Source of the DNA: Proales similis
Lineage: Eukaryota; Rotifera; Eurotatoria; Ploima; Proalidae
Length of the DNA stretch: 64,000 bases
Assembly: GCA_019059635.1 (NCBI GenBank)
Contig: JAGVRJ010000011.1
Location: 186,001-250,000 of the forward strand
Reading direction: 5' to 3'
Part shown: positions 52,532 through 64,000 of the stretch, in pieces
How the letters are laid out: each line of letters begins with the position of its first letter
How positions within the stretch are numbered: the first letter of the stretch is position 1
The notes under the pieces: generated by a model
Told to the model about the DNA's origin: nothing
Database searches by the model: none
Seen by the model: the letters and a program-made list of their open reading frames with translations, nothing else
Program-made: the position numbers and the translations under genes

Positions 52532-54925
52532 ATGAGCGAAATGGGGCAGCAATGTTATTGCATTGGGCTTGTGCTCATTATATTAATGAAGGGAGAAGTA
52601 GATTCAGTAAGCTTGAGCGGAAAATTTACGAACTGCGTGGTAATTAGATCACCAATCTACGACACGATTGTGAACTGCTATGAAACTCGGCTCAAACTTG
52701 TCAGGCCGATCAATTTGAAATTGTACCAGTACGAGATCATGTTTGAGATCAAGCTGGAGGATCAAGACATGCAGCTGAGTCTATCCAATGACCTTGTCTT
52801 GTCCGGCTTTTACTTCAACTGCGACTACATCATCTCCCTGATTGGGTTTAGATCGATTCAGATCGATTATTGGACAGAAAATCTTTTATGCTATGAAAGC
52901 CAAACCGATTACAACCCAGTGTACCGACCAAGATTCGAATTTTCCTTCACCGACTTGAAGTTCGAATTCGGCGATAGAGAGGAGAAGCGATGTGACTTGG
53001 CACAACTGTCTGATTTGGGAGTGCAAGTGGGCGGCATGTTCCTCACTTCGGTTGTTTTCGAGCACGAGGTCGGCTACTTTGAAAACACGTGCAGCGTCCT
53101 GTTCTACCAGTCGAGAATGGTCTATATTCAATTAAAGGGGATGACCAACTCTTTGATTCAACGCAACATCTTGAGCTTTGCTCCATTGACATTCAATCAG
53201 ACGCTTGTCGACCTTGAGCATCAGATCTCGGAGATTTACTTGTCTAAAATCTACCGAGCAAACATTTCGAGCGAAATCTTAACCAAACAGATCTTGAGCA
53301 CGAAAGCGGTTTTGTACGTGCTGGAGGTAGAAGGCATCCTGGGCCGAGTGCAGCCGTACTTTTTCCGCCACGGTCGTTTCAAAGAGGTCAAGTTGATTGT
53401 GAGAAACATGAAAGAGTTTCTGCTGACTAATACGAAGCTCACGCAAGGACTTGATCAATACAAACAGCCCATTTCTATAATCCTAGACCAAACTCGTTTG
53501 CTAAACGGGGAAGGCTCTGGAAATGCGTTGGCATTTTCCAAATTCGATTCTTATGACTTTGAAGAAGAAGACTTGTGCGCGTTCAAGGACTATCCGGCCG
53601 AGAAGAGGAGCATCAGATTCTTGGTATTCGGCTGCCGAGATAAGAGCCAGTGCCAAGGTCGAACGTTGACTTGCCCGATTCTGTTCCTCATGCAGAATGC
53701 GCTTCAGAATTTGACGCAATCAGAGAAGGCGGCACTGGCCAACGCTCAAAAAATCATTCGCCAAATCAGCAGCCCTAATTTCAGCGTCCCTGAAAGCCTA
53801 TCGAGCTGTGAGCTTCCCAAGCGATTCAGCCGATGCAGCCTTAAGAACCAAAGCATCGAGTTCAGCCGCTCGCCTGACTTTTACGATCTCATTCTCACCG
53901 TTGAGCTGTTCAAGTTCGTGTTCGGCATTGTCCTGCATCCAGTCTTCTGCTTTCTCGGCCTGGTCTTGAACCTTCTGTCCGTCTATGCGATCAAGAGAAT
54001 CATCAGAGACGTGGGCAAAGAAGGCAAGCGCCTTCCCGGTCAATTGTCGCACTTGAGAAAGTACTTGTGGAAGTACTTGATGTACAACGCCGTCTTCTCG
54101 GCCCTCTTCTGTCTGGTGAACATGCCCAAGCTGCTGACCGACTGCGTGAGGTTCCACAGCGTCTACTGCTCGTGGCTGATCGCCAACGACCACATGCGCT
54201 TGTTCTACATGGTCGGCATCGCGTATGGAGGCAGCTTCCTGCAGCTGTGCGCCAACTTTACCCAGTTCCTGTTCACTCTCTACCGCTATCTGATGAACGC
54301 GGCCAGCAAGCGCGGAGACCGCCTGCTCAAATGGAGGCCCCAAATTGTCACGCTTGTATTCACCGTCATCTCTCTTGGTCTGAGCGTTCCCCAGCTCTTC
54401 TACAATTCACGCGTATCCCTGAAAACCTTTAAAAGTGTAAAAGGCTTCGACAGTTTTTTAAACAGCAATCGAAGCAGCTTTATCATTGAAACGAATTTGC
54501 TAATTCTCATTTTTTATTGCCTCAACGTGCTGCTTAACGACGCTGCATTTATCTTGACCAACTTGCTTATCGATCTGAGGCTTGTGAGCTTCATTCAATC
54601 CTCTCGCAAACCCAATGTGGCTATGACCACCAACTCGACAAGCCAGAAGCAGATGATCGAGCAGCGACTCACTAGGATGATCATTCTCAACGGCATCTCG
54701 ACCGTCCTTTTGAAATCGCCGCTCATTGTTGTCAGCTTTGTCAAGATTTTCGACCTGTTCAACAAGTCGGCCGAATCTCTGTGCGTCTTTTCGAGCGCCT
54801 ACTTCGACTCGATCTGCATCAACTTGCTGGCTGTTTTCGAGACCCTCAGCATCAGCTGCTTTAGTCTCAATTTCCTGCTATTCTTTATTCTCAATCTCGA
54901 ATTTCGACGCAAATTTTACGAATAG
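52532..54925 (+). CDS. 7TM receptor with large ectodomain, unusual
   Basis: Single exon, 797 aa. Residues 1-25 are a signal peptide. A roughly 430-residue ectodomain rich in beta-like strands contains Cys pairs and about five N-x-S/T sites; I know no domain for it. Near its end RFLVFGCRDKSQCQGRTLTC has four Cys spaced like a disulfide cap. Seven hydrophobic segments follow (about residues 455-790). TM1 is VLHPVFCFLGLVLNLLSVYA; TM7 with helix 8 reads FSLNFLLFFILNLEFRRKF, where rhodopsin-like receptors have NPxxY...EFR. TM3 ends in FLFTLYRYLM, without a DRY motif, but YRY may be a relic. A rhodopsin-like GPCR with a lineage-specific ectodomain is the best reading. Ligand is unknown. Confidence 0.65.
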   Translation: MSEMGQQCYCIGLVLIILMKGEVDSVSLSGKFTNCVVIRSPIYDTIVNCYETRLKLVRPINLKLYQYEIMFEIKLEDQDMQLSLSNDLVLSGFYFNCDYIISLIGFRSIQIDYWTENLLCYESQTDYNPVYRPRFEFSFTDLKFEFGDREEKRCDLAQLSDLGVQVGGMFLTSVVFEHEVGYFENTCSVLFYQSRMVYIQLKGMTNSLIQRNILSFAPLTFNQTLVDLEHQISEIYLSKIYRANISSEILTKQILSTKAVLYVLEVEGILGRVQPYFFRHGRFKEVKLIVRNMKEFLLTNTKLTQGLDQYKQPISIILDQTRLLNGEGSGNALAFSKFDSYDFEEEDLCAFKDYPAEKRSIRFLVFGCRDKSQCQGRTLTCPILFLMQNALQNLTQSEKAALANAQKIIRQISSPNFSVPESLSSCELPKRFSRCSLKNQSIEFSRSPDFYDLILTVELFKFVFGIVLHPVFCFLGLVLNLLSVYAIKRIIRDVGKEGKRLPGQLSHLRKYLWKYLMYNAVFSALFCLVNMPKLLTDCVRFHSVYCSWLIANDHMRLFYMVGIAYGGSFLQLCANFTQFLFTLYRYLMNAASKRGDRLLKWRPQIVTLVFTVISLGLSVPQLFYNSRVSLKTFKSVKGFDSFLNSNRSSFIIETNLLILIFYCLNVLLNDAAFILTNLLIDLRLVSFIQSSRKPNVAMTTNSTSQKQMIEQRLTRMIILNGISTVLLKSPLIVVSFVKIFDLFNKSAESLCVFSSAYFDSICINLLAVFETLSISCFSLNFLLFFILNLEFRRKFYE

Positions 54926-55185
54926 ACCGCCGCCCTTGTGTCTGCCAGCTTGAGTGACCAATAAACCAAAAGTAGAACAGAACTCGTTTGTTCAGAACAG
55001 TTTTTCAATTGTTGATTTAATACTGAATAACAGACGAGTAGTGGAAAAAAAGGGGAGAAGAACGCAACGCACTAAAAACGGGAATTTGAAAGAATTCGAA
55101 AATATTGGTGAACAGTTCAATTCAAAATTGATTGGGACTGAATTGATCGAACAAAAGGGGGAAGCATCCTCGGGCGCCCATTCAT

Positions 55186-60897
<5,712 letters not shown>

Positions 60898-62800
60898 TGA
60901 GCCGGGGCTGGAGGTTGTGTCTCAAACAATAGCTGACTGTTGGCTGCAGGCCCGTTGCATATCGGAGCTGATAAGCTCGACTCCCAAACGACGACTATTC
61001 TCTAAGAGTAAATGAGACGACCAGTTTATGACAGCCAATGATTCACATCAACGCTGATCTCTGTTTCGGAGCATTCGAATTTTACTCTTGTTTCATTCAC
61101 TCGATCATTTACTCACTCTCCCTTTCTCCCTCTTTCTCTCTTTCTCTCTCCTTCTCTCTCTCTCTCCCTTTCTCGCGATCTAGCCGTCGACTCGGCCGAC
61201 TGGCAAACACTCAGAGCGTTTAAATGCGTCTAAATGTCAGGACGGATGATAGACAGCCAATAAGGCGATTAAAAATGTGTGCACTTGATTGAGTGTCAGA
61301 ATTGAGAAAGAGAATAGTAACTGTATAGTAGAGCGAGACGAATTGAAACAAATGCACATAGACACACATACTCGCGCGAGAGTAAGAAGGTCGTTTGTGC
61401 ACTTGGAGTTGATGCTTGTCATGAGAGTGAACAACTAGAGAGAGGTCGTAGGCCAGCGTCGTCGTCGTCGAATATGCAACTATGCAACGACAATGCTTAT
61501 TGAGTTGGCCTCATACATGCAGGGTAACCATAATTGGTCGAGCACAGAGAGAGAGAGAGAGAGAGAAAGAAAGCGAGAGAGGCAATGCGCCATGTATGGG
61601 CTGAGAGCGAATAATGAATTTTCAAACCATAAGCAACATAAGGCCAAGTGAGCGCACAAAGAGAGAGAGAGAGAGGGAGAGGAGAGCTTAGGCAGGGAGG
61701 GAGGAAGGGAGCAGGGCCGGCAGCCAAGGGGGAGGAGAGAATGAGGAGCGAGCAAATCTCTTGTTAAAAAATAAAAAAAGAAAAGTAATAGAGAAAGAAA
61801 TAATAAAGATGAAACACGCATTATTAAGGCGAATATTTCAATTCGCCCGGCTTATTATAATTAATGTGCTCGTCGTCGTCCAATTTAAATTATTCACTGT
61901 CGTTTGAATGTGGCAAGGCTGTAGAAACCGTTCACTGCCACGACGGAAAGCAAGCGATCGGCAAGAGAACGAAAATTGCAAATTAGAATCAACTGTGTGC
62001 GGCTAATTCGACTGATTGTTTGTAAACCGGAGCCCTCTTTGATCCGATGCAAGCAGACACCAATGGTTGGCAATGCTAATCAAATGACTCTGTACTCTCT
62101 GTTGTCGAATTTTATAAGTCGAACAGAGATTGTCGAGCCGGAAAATGAGAGAAGGCAAATTGCATGTCTAAATCAATTATCGAAAATAGACGATTCTGAA
62201 TTGTTGAATTTGCGGCACGGACCAAAAACGCCAGTGGATGGGCAGACAGCTCAACTGCGTCATCTGCCAGTCGCTTGATTTAATGTTCAGCGATACGCGA
62301 AATTCACAAAATTCTCATTGCCATTCTTCTCGTCTCGTAGTTGCTCTGACAGGGCTTACCTGAGTTTTGAAAATCCAAAAAGAATCTCCATCTCTGTCTG
62401 TCTGTCTCTGTCTAATTAGAGACTCATCCAACCGACAACGTACGCTCGGTGCCTTACGCAAAGATTATAGAGTCGGAAAATGACGCGCTTCTCTAATTAC
62501 CTCAAATGAGTCGTAAAACAATTATTTGCCTTTTTCGTTCGTTTCTAGATTAATTATACAACAACAACAACAACAACAAAAATCGCACTCACTCATAAAC
62601 TCTGCCTGGTCGCAGCATCGCGTATTGCGGCTTTTGGTATGGCGACGATCATTTCACTTGAATCTGATTAGGCCCGATTTATGGAGGCGAATGCCAATGA
62701 CAGTGCCACGATCAGATTGAAACAGTCTAATAGAGTTTATTTTGAAATGAGAAAATAAAACAAGCGAACACAGGGACGAAAGAAACAACCGAGCTGGAAT
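60898..62800. other. intergenic between the two ABCC genes
   Basis: About 1.9 kb. CT/GA repeats dominate: 61120-61170, 61545-61574 and 61660-61680. A CAA run lies at 62560-62580. Short ORFs (for example 61976, 62526) have no motif. It is the promoter of gene A and the 3' region of gene B. Nothing else is seen. Confidence 0.5.

Positions 62801-64000
<1,200 letters not shown>

Noticed and set aside
61976-62278. 100-codon ORF between the ABCC genes
   Set aside because: No recognisable motif or paralogue, and flanked by microsatellites.

Overview
The window is nuclear DNA from an animal with a compact genome. Genes have introns with GT..AG borders, most of them about 40-70 nt long. Intergenic gaps are often only a few hundred bases, genes lie on both strands, and AATAAA-type poly(A) signals are common. 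The gene set is metazoan: HP1, Sex-comb-on-midleg, AF10/MLLT10, DBHS (NONO/SFPQ), a minor-spliceosome protein, long-form ABCC, ABCB9, chondroitin GalNAc-transferases and a KY/hillarin protein. A DNAJB13 homologue suggests motile 9+2 cilia or flagella. I cannot name the phylum from the sequence. Exons were assembled by eye from conserved protein segments and splice borders; no search or RNA evidence was available.

Layout. 1-10.4 kb: end of a kelch-like gene, RRP36, two tandem chondroitin N-acetylgalactosaminyltransferases, and a KY peptidase-like gene. Between these lie two chimeric scars in which a 5' piece of the KY gene is joined to a 3' piece of RRP36, the signature of a tandem duplication. 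10.6-15.3 kb (minus): an LRR/coiled-coil protein, HP1, and a small type I membrane protein. 15.3-17.5 kb: gene-poor. 17.5-19.4 kb: two tandem V-ATPase c'' genes. 19.5-26.7 kb (minus): ALDH16A1, Scm, eIF4E. 27.6-32.7 kb: AF10-like and a long disordered protein. 32.9-38.9 kb: PGAP2, LMW-PTP, COX17, DNAJB13, TRAPPC12. 39.3-40.5 kb: a secreted repeat glycoprotein with 22 copies of an 11-residue repeat. 40.6-48.1 kb: SAYSD1, DBHS, eL42, SNRNP35, a NEPRO-like gene whose start overlaps the SNRNP35 stop, metaxin, RBM8A/Y14. 49.3-54.9 kb: ABCB9 and an unusual 7TM receptor. 55.2-64 kb (minus): a full MRP1-like ABCC gene and the 3' part of a second one.

Most of the window is housekeeping: RNA processing, chromatin, GPI maturation, V-ATPase and mitochondrial import. 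The notable biology is local tandem duplication and sequence homogenisation (GalNAc-transferases, V-ATPase c'', ABCC), several family members that lack the usual catalytic residues (KY, ALDH16A1, DNAJB13), and a few lineage-specific proteins: the 7TM receptor, the repeat glycoprotein, and the disordered 824-residue protein.
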